Translations under genes and position numbers: made by a program | Source: a virus | Strand: one strand, 5' to 3' | Length of the DNA: 39,489 bases | Virus record (IMG/VR): IMGVR_UViG_3300030419_005395 | Location: 8,467 to 47,955 of that record | The notes under the pieces: generated by a model | The model's database searches: none | What the model was told of the DNA's origin: nothing | The model's input: only the letters and a program-made list of their open reading frames with translations | Shown here: piece after piece, positions 27,848 through 35,002 of the stretch | How positions within the stretch are numbered: the stretch's first letter is position 1 | How the letters are laid out: every line of letters begins with the position of its first letter

Positions 27848-29239
27848 ATGAAAGATAAAAATAAAAAACTTGATTCTATAAAAAAGAACACACCCAAGTT
27901 GAATTATTTTTTAAAGAATGTACAGGTGTCTCCTAAAAAAACATCAATAGAGATTCCCAACGTAATAAAACCGAACAAGGATGCTTCAGCAGATATTCTG
28001 CCAGAAAAAACACCTGAACCCAAAATAATCAATAAAGCAGACTATCATCACTCTATGTTTAAAAAAACACTGGACGACATCCAGTCTAAAGTGAATTCTT
28101 TATTAATGAAAGACGATAAAGTCAACACAACGCATAAAAATGTGCAGTGGGGATCCATAAACAACAAAACCACCACCACTAACAACAATATTTCGCCAAT
28201 ATATGAGAATGTTAATAAAGAAAGTTTTTTGCCGGTAAGGGATAAACTGAAAACCATAACGAACAACACAAAAAAGACAATAATACGTCACAAAGAAAAG
28301 GTAATACCCGAAACTACTGTCATTAACAACGAAAATACCAAGGTAATACCCGAAACTACTGTCATTAACAACGAAAATACCAAGGTAATACCCGAAAAAA
28401 CGGTAATCAACAACGAAAATACCAAGGTAGTAGAGACCCCCGTCAAAAATAAAGAAAATGTAGTGGTTCGGGACAATAAAAAGAAAACGATACCACAAAA
28501 AGTAGAAAACGATTCACCAGTAAACCATAAAATAGAAAATTCGATTAGCAATACACTAAATCGAATCGAAAAAATCAACAAAAACACGAATTCCAGTGTA
28601 AAACTACACGGAATCGTCGATAATTCCAAAGATAGCATCAAAAACGTCTTGAAAAAGAGTGTTTTGCTACACAATCAAGTAAATAAGAACGCAATCAGCA
28701 ACACAAATTATGAAAATGTGTCTAAAATTGTTAATTCAAAGAATGTAAAATCAATAAATCCGAATATTTCTACCGTATTGACGAAAGAACTTAAAATTCC
28801 ATCATTGGCTGAAGGTGGATTTGTTGATAATCCTACTATTGCACAAATTGGTGATGCAAAATTACCTAGCGGCAAAAAAGAAGGAGAAATGGTAATTGCT
28901 CCTTCTAAATTACCCGAGATACTTGCAGAAACTAAAGTTCTGGAGAAGACAGAGAAGAAGACGGCAGAAAAAATAGGTGAAATAAAAAATAGTCCAACTA
29001 AAGGACTATCAGAAATGGCAAATGAATCGTTAATGACAAACGCTGATAGAAGAATAACACAGCAAACAAACAATAATGCAACTAACGGACAAGACGCTCC
29101 ATCTGCTCCCTTAGTAATTAACCAAGCAGGTACACAGACATCATCTGCACCACCCACATCATCTCAAGGCGGACAAAAACTAGGAATGAACGATATGATG
29201 AACGTATCACTTCCACGATGGCGTTCAAGGATGGGATAA
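27848..29239 (+). CDS. Putative tail tape-measure-like protein, disordered and Asn/Lys-rich
   Basis: The protein is 463 aa from an ATG at 27848. It directly follows the chaperone genes, the usual place for a tape measure. About residue 318 it carries LAEGGFVDNPTIAQIGDA followed by EGEMVIAPSKLPEIL, close to the AEGG-x-PT-x-IGE..PE.V.P motif near the end of many tape measures. The first 300 residues are Asn/Lys/Thr-rich, contain three copies of a 14-residue unit and look disordered, which is unusual for a normally helical protein. T4 gp29 is 590 aa, so a shorter tail is possible. A minor structural protein is the alternative. Confidence 0.55.
   Translation: MKDKNKKLDSIKKNTPKLNYFLKNVQVSPKKTSIEIPNVIKPNKDASADILPEKTPEPKIINKADYHHSMFKKTLDDIQSKVNSLLMKDDKVNTTHKNVQWGSINNKTTTTNNNISPIYENVNKESFLPVRDKLKTITNNTKKTIIRHKEKVIPETTVINNENTKVIPETTVINNENTKVIPEKTVINNENTKVVETPVKNKENVVVRDNKKKTIPQKVENDSPVNHKIENSISNTLNRIEKINKNTNSSVKLHGIVDNSKDSIKNVLKKSVLLHNQVNKNAISNTNYENVSKIVNSKNVKSINPNISTVLTKELKIPSLAEGGFVDNPTIAQIGDAKLPSGKKEGEMVIAPSKLPEILAETKVLEKTEKKTAEKIGEIKNSPTKGLSEMANESLMTNADRRITQQTNNNATNGQDAPSAPLVINQAGTQTSSAPPTSSQGGQKLGMNDMMNVSLPRWRSRMG
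28298..28423 (+). repeat. Three tandem 42-bp repeats
   Basis: Units at 28298-28339, 28340-28381 and 28382-28423 each encode KVIPE(T/K)TVINNENT. The first two are identical in DNA sequence, and the third differs at a few bases. A decayed fourth copy follows. The unit length is a multiple of three, so copy number can change without breaking the frame. Confidence 0.95.
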
Positions 29240-29245
29240 AAGAAA

Positions 29246-29270
29246 AGAGGAGAGGCAAGACCTCTCCTCT
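29246..29270 (-). terminator. Terminator between the convergent tape-measure and gp32 operons
   Basis: AGAGGAGAGG at 29246-29255 pairs perfectly with CCTCTCCTCT at 29261-29270 across a five-base loop. On the minus strand the hairpin is followed by TCTTTTATC, a U-rich tail, so it should end the gp32 transcript. The plus-strand side lacks a T run, but the stem may still slow read-through from the tape-measure gene. Confidence 0.8.
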
Positions 29271-29293
29271 CTCCCTCCAAGAAGTATCAACTA

Positions 29294-30178
29294 TCACTCA
29301 TTCGCAAGTTTCTCAAAATAACTAAGAGCATCAGTCTCTTCATGGTCCTCCGTAGAAACTTCAGGGGTCGAAGGAGAATCTTCTCCATGATCAAAACTGG
29401 TAGTTTCTGCGGTAGGAGTATTGGTAGGTGCTTCTGCACGAATGTCTGCACCAATAACCTCATCAAGTCGCTTCTTCAATTCGTCATATGACTTGAAATT
29501 AGACGGATCAGTAAACTCAACAAGAGGATACTGCTTTTTCCAGAGTTCTTCGAGTGCTGAATCATCACCACCAAGAAGAGGAGAAGAACTCTCAAACTCA
29601 GACTTGTCGTAGTTGATGAATCCTGCAACCTTACGAACCTTCAACTTAAAGTTCGCACCATTCCAGAAATCAAACGGATTGATTGCTTCCTCGTCAGCAA
29701 ATTCTGGTTGCATTGCTTCCTGAATCTTGTCGAAGATCTTCTTGCCGTACTTGTAAAGAAATACTTTACCGTCGTTCTGTGGGTTTGCAGGATCACTCAC
29801 AACCATAATGTTTGAAACATAATGAAGACGACGCTTTCGTTGTCGTGCAATATCCTTATCTGCCTCAATTCCACTGTTCCAAAGTTCAGTGTTCATTTCT
29901 GAAACCGGATCCTTCTGTCCGATAGTGGTACGGCTGTTTTCGATGTACCAACCACCCTTACCCTTGAATCCATGTGAGTAATACTTTGCCCACGGAAGAT
30001 CCTCGTTATCACACGCAGGGAGGAAACGAATAACAGCGAATCCATTACTGGACTTATCTAGTTCTGGACGCCAGAACCGATCATCCTTATAGGATTCCTT
30101 GGTGTTCATCTCTTCCATTTTTTTGGTGAGGTCGTCGATGTTGTTTTGCGACCTTTTCTTGAAATCAGCAAATGACAT
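29294..30178 (-). CDS. 32: Single-stranded DNA-binding protein gp32
   Basis: The protein is 294 aa (T4 gp32 is 301 aa), from an ATG with AAGGAG 7 bases upstream. The N-terminus has the basic FADFKKRSQNNIDDL cooperativity region. The core contains RFWRPELDKS, GFAVIRFLPA, WAKYYSHGFKGKGGWYIENS, RQRKRRLHYVSNI and FLYKYGKKIFDKIQEAM. The C-terminus is acidic (ALSYFEKLANE), as in T4, where it contacts replication partners. Only one cysteine is present (C56), so the Zn-binding His/Cys3 set of T4 gp32 (H64, C77, C87, C90) is missing. Expression is likely controlled by early and late promoters and by two leader hairpins. Confidence 0.95.
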   Translation of the reverse strand: MSFADFKKRSQNNIDDLTKKMEEMNTKESYKDDRFWRPELDKSSNGFAVIRFLPACDNEDLPWAKYYSHGFKGKGGWYIENSRTTIGQKDPVSEMNTELWNSGIEADKDIARQRKRRLHYVSNIMVVSDPANPQNDGKVFLYKYGKKIFDKIQEAMQPEFADEEAINPFDFWNGANFKLKVRKVAGFINYDKSEFESSSPLLGGDDSALEELWKKQYPLVEFTDPSNFKSYDELKKRLDEVIGADIRAEAPTNTPTAETTSFDHGEDSPSTPEVSTEDHEETDALSYFEKLANE

Positions 30179-30198
30179 ATGTGTCTCCTTTATTGCTT

Positions 30199-30242
30199 AC
30201 ACGGAACTCCCGTGTTCTAAACTACGGTAGGAACTCCCTACC
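30199..30242 (-). promoter_or_regulatory. Twin RNA hairpins with identical GAGTT loops in the gp32 leader
   Basis: Two perfect six-base-pair hairpins occur between the promoters and the gp32 start. On the minus strand they are GGTAGG-GAGTT-CCTACC (30242 to 30226) and ACACGG-GAGTT-CCGTGT (30215 to 30199). Loop and closing pairs (GG-GAGTT-CC) are the same, while the outer stem differs by compensating changes. T4 gp32 represses its own mRNA through a leader pseudoknot, so a similar autoregulatory element is plausible here. Confidence 0.65.
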
Positions 30243-30251
30243 ACTTCTCTT

Positions 30252-30259
30252 TATTTATA
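30252..30259 (-). promoter_or_regulatory. T4-type late promoter for gp32
   Basis: The minus strand contains an exact TATAAATA, placed just downstream of the sigma70 promoter and just upstream of the twin hairpins. A transcript started here would begin almost at the first hairpin. T4 gene 32 is likewise transcribed from late as well as earlier promoters. Confidence 0.65.
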
Positions 30260-30263
30260 TTGT

Positions 30264-30291
30264 ATTATACAACGCTCTTTGGGAATGTCAA
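30264..30291 (-). promoter_or_regulatory. Sigma70-type early promoter for gp32
   Basis: Minus strand: TTGACA (30291-30286), 16-base spacer, TATAAT (30269-30264). Both boxes match the bacterial consensus exactly. The promoter begins right after the gp33-like stop codon and shares TTGTATAAT with the gp33 promoter, so both are probably read by the unmodified host polymerase soon after infection. Confidence 0.8.
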
Positions 30292-30293
30292 GA

Positions 30294-30524
30294 TCAAACG
30301 GGTAATTTTACTGCATTATTTCTAGGTAGGATATTGATATCAATTCCCTCTTCTTTGATCTTCTCTATAATGGGTTTTGTGAGGTACTTTGCTCCAATTG
30401 CCGGTTCAATTCCATACATATCACACATGGCAAGTGTTGCATCAATAAAAGATCCGCCGTTCTTTTCAACGTATTTTTCTATTTCTCTGATAAATATGTT
30501 CTGAGTTTCTTTGTCAAACAACAT
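30294..30524 (-). CDS. 33: gp33-like late-transcription co-activator
   Basis: The protein is 76 aa (T4 gp33 is 112 aa), from an ATG with AAGGAG 5 bases upstream. The helix VEKNGGSFIDATLAMCDMYG followed by IEPAIGAKYLTKPIIEKIKE and GIDINILPRN resembles the gp33 proteins of cyanophage-type T4-like viruses. Those link the sliding clamp and sigma55 to RNA polymerase. The gene lies next to gp32, as in T4 (order 32, 59, 33), although no gp59 is present between them. Its own promoter is early-type, as expected for a factor needed before late transcription. A small unrelated helical protein is the alternative. Confidence 0.6.
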   Translation of the reverse strand: MLFDKETQNIFIREIEKYVEKNGGSFIDATLAMCDMYGIEPAIGAKYLTKPIIEKIKEEGIDINILPRNNAVKLPV

Positions 30525-30556
30525 GAATTCTCCTTTAATGAATTTGTGTTCACCAA

Positions 30557-30585
30557 ATTATACAACACCCAGATCGCCATGTCAA
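30557..30585 (-). promoter_or_regulatory. Sigma70-type early promoter for the gp33-like gene
   Basis: Minus strand: TTGACA (30585-30580), 17-base spacer, TATAAT (30562-30557). Both hexamers and the spacing are perfect consensus. The -10 box ends 32 bases before the ATG at 30524. It is the strongest promoter match seen in the window. Confidence 0.85.
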
Positions 30586-30593
30586 GTGGTTCT

Positions 30594-30601
30594 TATATAT
30601 A
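30594..30601 (+). promoter_or_regulatory. Candidate late promoter for the beta-rich virion protein
   Basis: TATATATA lies about 40 bases before the ATG at 30643, one mismatch from TATAAATA. A strong Shine-Dalgarno (AGGGG) is also present, fitting a highly expressed structural gene. Confidence 0.35.
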
Positions 30602-30642
30602 GAGTAACAAAGTAAAGCAACCTTCTCTTTAGGGGACGATTA

Positions 30643-32079
30643 ATGGCAGATACCAACAATAACATTACAATCGACATTAGTGGAAACACTGCGTCAATGG
30701 CAACTGACTACGGTCATGGCGGTCCCGGTGGATTCACTACCGCACATGTGCCTGTTTCAAAATTAGTATGGGGTGACAAAGATACGAGCAAGAGAGTAAC
30801 TCTCAGCGATCCCTTCCCCGTCCAAATGGCAGGACAAACCGGACCTCTCGAATTCACTGGTAAGGTTTCCGGTCAGACTAACGCAAACATCGCAATCACC
30901 AACTACATAGGAAAAGTTCCAGGCGGAACCACCTATGGACAGACACACTTCATCGCTGTTGCCGGATCTACCAACGGACTTTCTCCTGTGGGTATTTCTG
31001 GGGGTGTTGAAGGTGTTTATGGTGGTGTTCCTGTAACCATAACAGGAGATGTTAGAATTGCTTTCTCAACTGGACAAGATGCAATTGATCAGTTCGAGGC
31101 ACTTGGCACTGATACCTATACAAATGGTGCATCAGGCGGAATCATGATACAAGGAAAGGGACTTGGTTTTACTGCCTCCGTGGCAGGAGAACAGTTCCCC
31201 GGATATGGATTCGGTATTCCCGTTGCAATTACTGCTGGACGAAGACTGAGTTCAGACACAGATACAGTTAATGTTGTCGGTACAATCAACTCTACTGGTG
31301 GTCGCCAGTTAGGACCACTAACCGATTCGGTTTCCGTTTACGGGTATGATGGCCTAAACTCTGTTCATACTATTCTCCGCGCCAGTAACGACGGCACTAC
31401 CGCAGGATTCTCTGGCGATGCCCTCAAGGTTGCCATTGTAAATGCTGCCGAAGGAATTACCTTCAGTGTCGCAGTCAATACAGTAACCGGAGTTACTAAC
31501 GCCAGTGAACCACCACTTCGGGTTCAGGGGTATGCAGGTTCAGTGGGCGATCCTATCACCGTCAAGGGACAAAACGATGGTGCCTTAGAAATCGTGTCTA
31601 CTGCTGGGTTAAGCACCACGGTGTCAAACACAGTAGCAATCAACGACACCAACATTGTAGACTCACTGGAAAGTTCGTCCAAACCTCTCATCAGCAACCT
31701 AGCATCGATGAAAGCAAATACCAGTCCGATTTCTGCGATCAAGACTGCGATCGAGGGTGGTAAACTACGGGCCCAGATCACAGGAATCACCCGACCTACC
31801 GATCTTCGGTCTGGTAGCAAGAGTGTCACCACAAATGCACAACCACTTAATAGCAATCTTGAACTTAGAGTTGGTGTTACTGTGAAGGCATCTCCGTCAA
31901 ACAGAAACAATATCCTTGTAGGAAATCGTGGATTAGCAAGTAATACAGAAAGCGGGTATATACTAGAACCCGGAGAGTCTATATTCCTAGAGATCAATAA
32001 CATAAACAAGATATATGTGAGGACATCACCGGGTGATCGTTCAGGCGAAACACACACTGTCAACTATATCGGAAGTTAA
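30643..32079 (+). CDS. Beta-rich virion structural protein
   Basis: The protein is 478 aa from an ATG with AGGGG 7 bases upstream. It is low in charge, has only Met as a sulfur residue, and is rich in Gly, Thr, Val and Ser, with repeated beta segments (GVPVTITGDVRIAF, TVNVVGTINSTG, DPITVKGQNDGALEIV). The last 70 residues (ELRVGVTVKASPSNRNNILV then GNRGLASNTESGYILEPGES, ending YVRTSPGD and YIGS) match a small C-terminal domain I have seen at the ends of other phage virion proteins. The gene uses more G/C-ending codons than its neighbours, which may reflect high expression. A head fibre, decoration or tail appendage are all possible. Confidence 0.7.
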   Translation: MADTNNNITIDISGNTASMATDYGHGGPGGFTTAHVPVSKLVWGDKDTSKRVTLSDPFPVQMAGQTGPLEFTGKVSGQTNANIAITNYIGKVPGGTTYGQTHFIAVAGSTNGLSPVGISGGVEGVYGGVPVTITGDVRIAFSTGQDAIDQFEALGTDTYTNGASGGIMIQGKGLGFTASVAGEQFPGYGFGIPVAITAGRRLSSDTDTVNVVGTINSTGGRQLGPLTDSVSVYGYDGLNSVHTILRASNDGTTAGFSGDALKVAIVNAAEGITFSVAVNTVTGVTNASEPPLRVQGYAGSVGDPITVKGQNDGALEIVSTAGLSTTVSNTVAINDTNIVDSLESSSKPLISNLASMKANTSPISAIKTAIEGGKLRAQITGITRPTDLRSGSKSVTTNAQPLNSNLELRVGVTVKASPSNRNNILVGNRGLASNTESGYILEPGESIFLEINNINKIYVRTSPGDRSGETHTVNYIGS

Positions 32080-32091
32080 AGGTTATAATTC

Positions 32092-34686
32092 ATGTCAGTG
32101 AGTCGCCGCAACACAAGACGAGGACGTAATAAACCTCAAGAAGAAACGTCTTATTCTATAGTTACATCTATAAAGATGTTAGGTATTGGGTTTGCAAATG
32201 ACATTTCTGATCTTGTAGATACAACAGAGGCACTTACTGCAAATCCCACAGTAACACTCAAGGGAACAAAAGCAATATTCGATTATGGTCATCTTACCAA
32301 TCAAGATGATATTGATGCAATAAACTACCTGTTTCAAAATGTATTATCCGCCGACGACACCGTAACCGTGTCCGATGCTACTCATGTGAATCCTCTGATA
32401 GGCGACAATGACGAATATGATATTGCAGGAACATATACATTCGTAAAATATGATCCAACAAGCAAAATTGCCATACTCAGTCAAGTCTCTATTAATAATA
32501 AAAGTTTAACATACGAACGATATGACTATAGGTATTTTACAAATTCAGAATCCTTAAAGTTCACTACGGAATCTACACAAACTATAACAGAAGAACGAAG
32601 AATCATTCTGAATCTGCTTGGTGCTGAATCTGAAAACTCATTTCTACTTGGTTTCCGAGAACTACATGTAGGTGATATATTGACCATTCAGGGAGTCAAA
32701 GGTGATTTTACTGTTCTTGAATATAGGATCAATAGCAAAAACGAAGAAGAGATCATAGTAGAAGAAGAAGTTCCTAATACCGAACTCTTTGGTGAATCTA
32801 CACTAGTAACTTTAAAAAGAAGAGTCGGTGATGAAAATGCAACAAGATTATTCTATCCACCAGAGGACATCGATCCATTAAGTCGAGGTACTTGCTGCGC
32901 CCACACAGATGAAAGCGATGGAAAATACCCCGGTAGACTTGGAATGGTCTGTATTGAAAATGTAACAGAAAAAGAATGTGAACGGGATGCCAATTTGGTA
33001 GGAAATGGAACACATCGGTGGTTTTCAGATGGACCATCATGTTCTACCTGTCCATGTAATAACTTAAATATAAACGGAACCAGAACAGTACAGGACGACG
33101 AAGCGTGTTCGGAGAGAGGCCCCGGTCCTGTTCCGGGAATTTCTCCCAGAAATCGTGTTAATTCTGATACCACCCAACCCACCAGAAGAGAACCCATCGT
33201 CGGACTCCCCGCTCCTATTCCATCTGGTACAACATTCAGGAATGATAGAGTATCCAGAGAAACATCTAAAATAGAACAACGAAAAGAAGAATGGTTAAGT
33301 GGTCCAAGAGAAAGTGTTTATGTTAGAGTAATAAAAGATTCCAAAGGACAAAATGTCTTTCAGGTAAAAGGAAAAGTAACAAATCATAAGTGGACAAGAA
33401 AAGCCCATACATTAGTTGCTGGACAAACTTATAGATTTGTACAGACGGACCGTAGCAACAAGGGACATCCTTTAAAGTTTTCACTCACGGCGGACGGAAC
33501 CCACACCAGAACTGGCAATGCTAGACTTCTACCTTCTGTGTCCTCAAACAAAAAACCAGGCAGTTCAAGTTCGCATGTGTATTTTACTGTCCCCGGTGTT
33601 TTGCCAGGTGAGAGAGTTCATCTTTATTGTGCAAACCATTCGGGAATGGGTATGAATTTTGAAGTACATGAAGAAATTTATGGACCATCAGCCCGTCGCG
33701 GCGAGTTCGGCGGCGACGATCCTCCTACGCAACCGGGAGGCGGTACTGGTGGACTACCAGTGGGACCAGGAGAAGGAAGGGATGATCGAAAAGATTGGAT
33801 CAATACTTGTTGTACTGAAAAATGCATTGAATGCTTATTGGATGGTATAAGAGAAAAAGAAACAGGCGATCCATGTCAAGATGGTCCGTCTGGAATTCCA
33901 GAAGATTCCCCTCCATATTGTCCAACATGTCTGGAAGATCCTTGTGACGGTGGAGGGGACATCAGTTCTCCTTGTTACGGATGCAATGCTATTAAAAAAT
34001 GTGATGGTTGTCCCGAGTGTCCTCCGGGAAATACGGCCGATCATCAGCCATGCTGTAGAAATAATATTGGTCCTTCGTCTCCTTGTTGGTCATGTGGTCC
34101 TTATATGATCAAAAAGGAATACTGGGATGAAGCAAGAAGAGCATGTACTGGTAGACCCAATTCGTCGTCAGAATGCTGTAGTATTCCTGCCAATTGGGAA
34201 GGAGAATTGTGTAAAAAGTGCGAAGGAACCGCAGCACAAATCCAGGCATGTTGTAAAAGAAAAAGAGATTTAAGTAGATTGGTGATACGGTGTTGGTGGA
34301 GATTCTATACCAGAAACGGAAGATGTCAATCCGGAAGTGGTAACTGTCAAGGATATCCCAACCCTGACGGAAAATGTTGGACATGCAAAGATCTTGCCCA
34401 AGGACATAACGGAGGCCCATGCCGAAATGCAAACACGGATTACTGGCCTTGCCGATCCGGCGGACACTGTGGAATCAAAAAGGCCTTATGCAACATGGGC
34501 GGAGAATGTGATGACTGTTGTGAAATTAAAGCAACTTGCCGAGGCAAGAAATCACCGCCACTTCTTGTTCCTAAAGACAAATCATGTTGCGGTGGTGACT
34601 GCGGCCAAAGTCCTGACGGACCGGCGACAGAAACGGATTCTCCCACGAATACACCAACTACTGACATGAGAGCATTCTACGATTAA
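32092..34686 (+). CDS. Virion-associated protein with cupredoxin domain and long Cys-rich tail
   Basis: The protein is 864 aa. It opens 12 bases after the previous stop, with GGTTATAATTC before the ATG and no strong ribosome binding site. Residues 1-250 are a mixed alpha/beta region without a recognised family. A GTCC Cys motif follows near 262. Residues about 410-535 form a cupredoxin: AHTLVAGQTYRFVQ, GHPLKFSL, VPGVLPGERVHLYCANHSG and GMGMNFEV. The type-1 copper ligands are all present: H459, C513, H516 and M521, with plastocyanin spacing C-x2-H-x4-M. Residues about 570-850 contain dozens of Cys in CC, CxxC and CxC pairs. Its stop overlaps that of the convergent small membrane gene. Confidence 0.75.
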   Translation: MSVSRRNTRRGRNKPQEETSYSIVTSIKMLGIGFANDISDLVDTTEALTANPTVTLKGTKAIFDYGHLTNQDDIDAINYLFQNVLSADDTVTVSDATHVNPLIGDNDEYDIAGTYTFVKYDPTSKIAILSQVSINNKSLTYERYDYRYFTNSESLKFTTESTQTITEERRIILNLLGAESENSFLLGFRELHVGDILTIQGVKGDFTVLEYRINSKNEEEIIVEEEVPNTELFGESTLVTLKRRVGDENATRLFYPPEDIDPLSRGTCCAHTDESDGKYPGRLGMVCIENVTEKECERDANLVGNGTHRWFSDGPSCSTCPCNNLNINGTRTVQDDEACSERGPGPVPGISPRNRVNSDTTQPTRREPIVGLPAPIPSGTTFRNDRVSRETSKIEQRKEEWLSGPRESVYVRVIKDSKGQNVFQVKGKVTNHKWTRKAHTLVAGQTYRFVQTDRSNKGHPLKFSLTADGTHTRTGNARLLPSVSSNKKPGSSSSHVYFTVPGVLPGERVHLYCANHSGMGMNFEVHEEIYGPSARRGEFGGDDPPTQPGGGTGGLPVGPGEGRDDRKDWINTCCTEKCIECLLDGIREKETGDPCQDGPSGIPEDSPPYCPTCLEDPCDGGGDISSPCYGCNAIKKCDGCPECPPGNTADHQPCCRNNIGPSSPCWSCGPYMIKKEYWDEARRACTGRPNSSSECCSIPANWEGELCKKCEGTAAQIQACCKRKRDLSRLVIRCWWRFYTRNGRCQSGSGNCQGYPNPDGKCWTCKDLAQGHNGGPCRNANTDYWPCRSGGHCGIKKALCNMGGECDDCCEIKATCRGKKSPPLLVPKDKSCCGGDCGQSPDGPATETDSPTNTPTTDMRAFYD

Positions 34687-34949
34687 TCTCTAGGAAGATC
34701 CTTGGCAATCGACATCATTCTACTGGTAGTCCAGTCCCTATTTTTATCCACGTTGTCCATAATCATATCGATGTCGCGCCTAAACTCTCTGGCATCTCTC
34801 TGTCTCATTTCTCTTTCCGCAGATACTTGCTTTTCGAGAGTTGAAACTTTATGACTAACCTTCCATATAAATCCAATTAGTGCAAATACAGCAGTACCAA
34901 GTGCTGTCATAATGAAATCCATAAGGTGTCCGCTTAATGCTTCTTCCAT
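34683..34949 (-). CDS. Small membrane protein with coiled coil (holin- or XhlA-like)
   Basis: I chose the ATG at 34949 (MEEALSGHL), which has AGGAG 7 bases upstream; a start at 35006 would add 19 residues without one. The 88-aa product has one hydrophobic helix (FIMTALGTAVFALIGFIW, residues about 12-29). A charged coiled coil follows (VSTLEKQVSAEREMRQRD). This plan fits phage membrane proteins of the hemolysin XhlA/holin-partner kind, but the sequence is not specific. It ends the minus-strand operon of secreted proteins and converges on the 864-aa gene with a four-base overlap of stop codons. Confidence 0.7.
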   Translation of the reverse strand: MEEALSGHLMDFIMTALGTAVFALIGFIWKVSHKVSTLEKQVSAEREMRQRDAREFRRDIDMIMDNVDKNRDWTTSRMMSIAKDLPRD

Positions 34950-35002
34950 GAGATTTCTCCTAGTTTGTTGTGTTATATTTCCCCCATACAATATATGTAT
35001 AA

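Noticed and set aside
28298-28423. CRISPR-like array
   Set aside because: The units are directly adjacent without spacers and keep the reading frame, so this is a coding tandem repeat.
28048-29157. Long minus-strand frames opposite the tape-measure gene
   Set aside because: Their Phe/Leu-rich, repetitive translations are antisense copies of the Asn/Lys-rich repeats and have no ribosome binding site.
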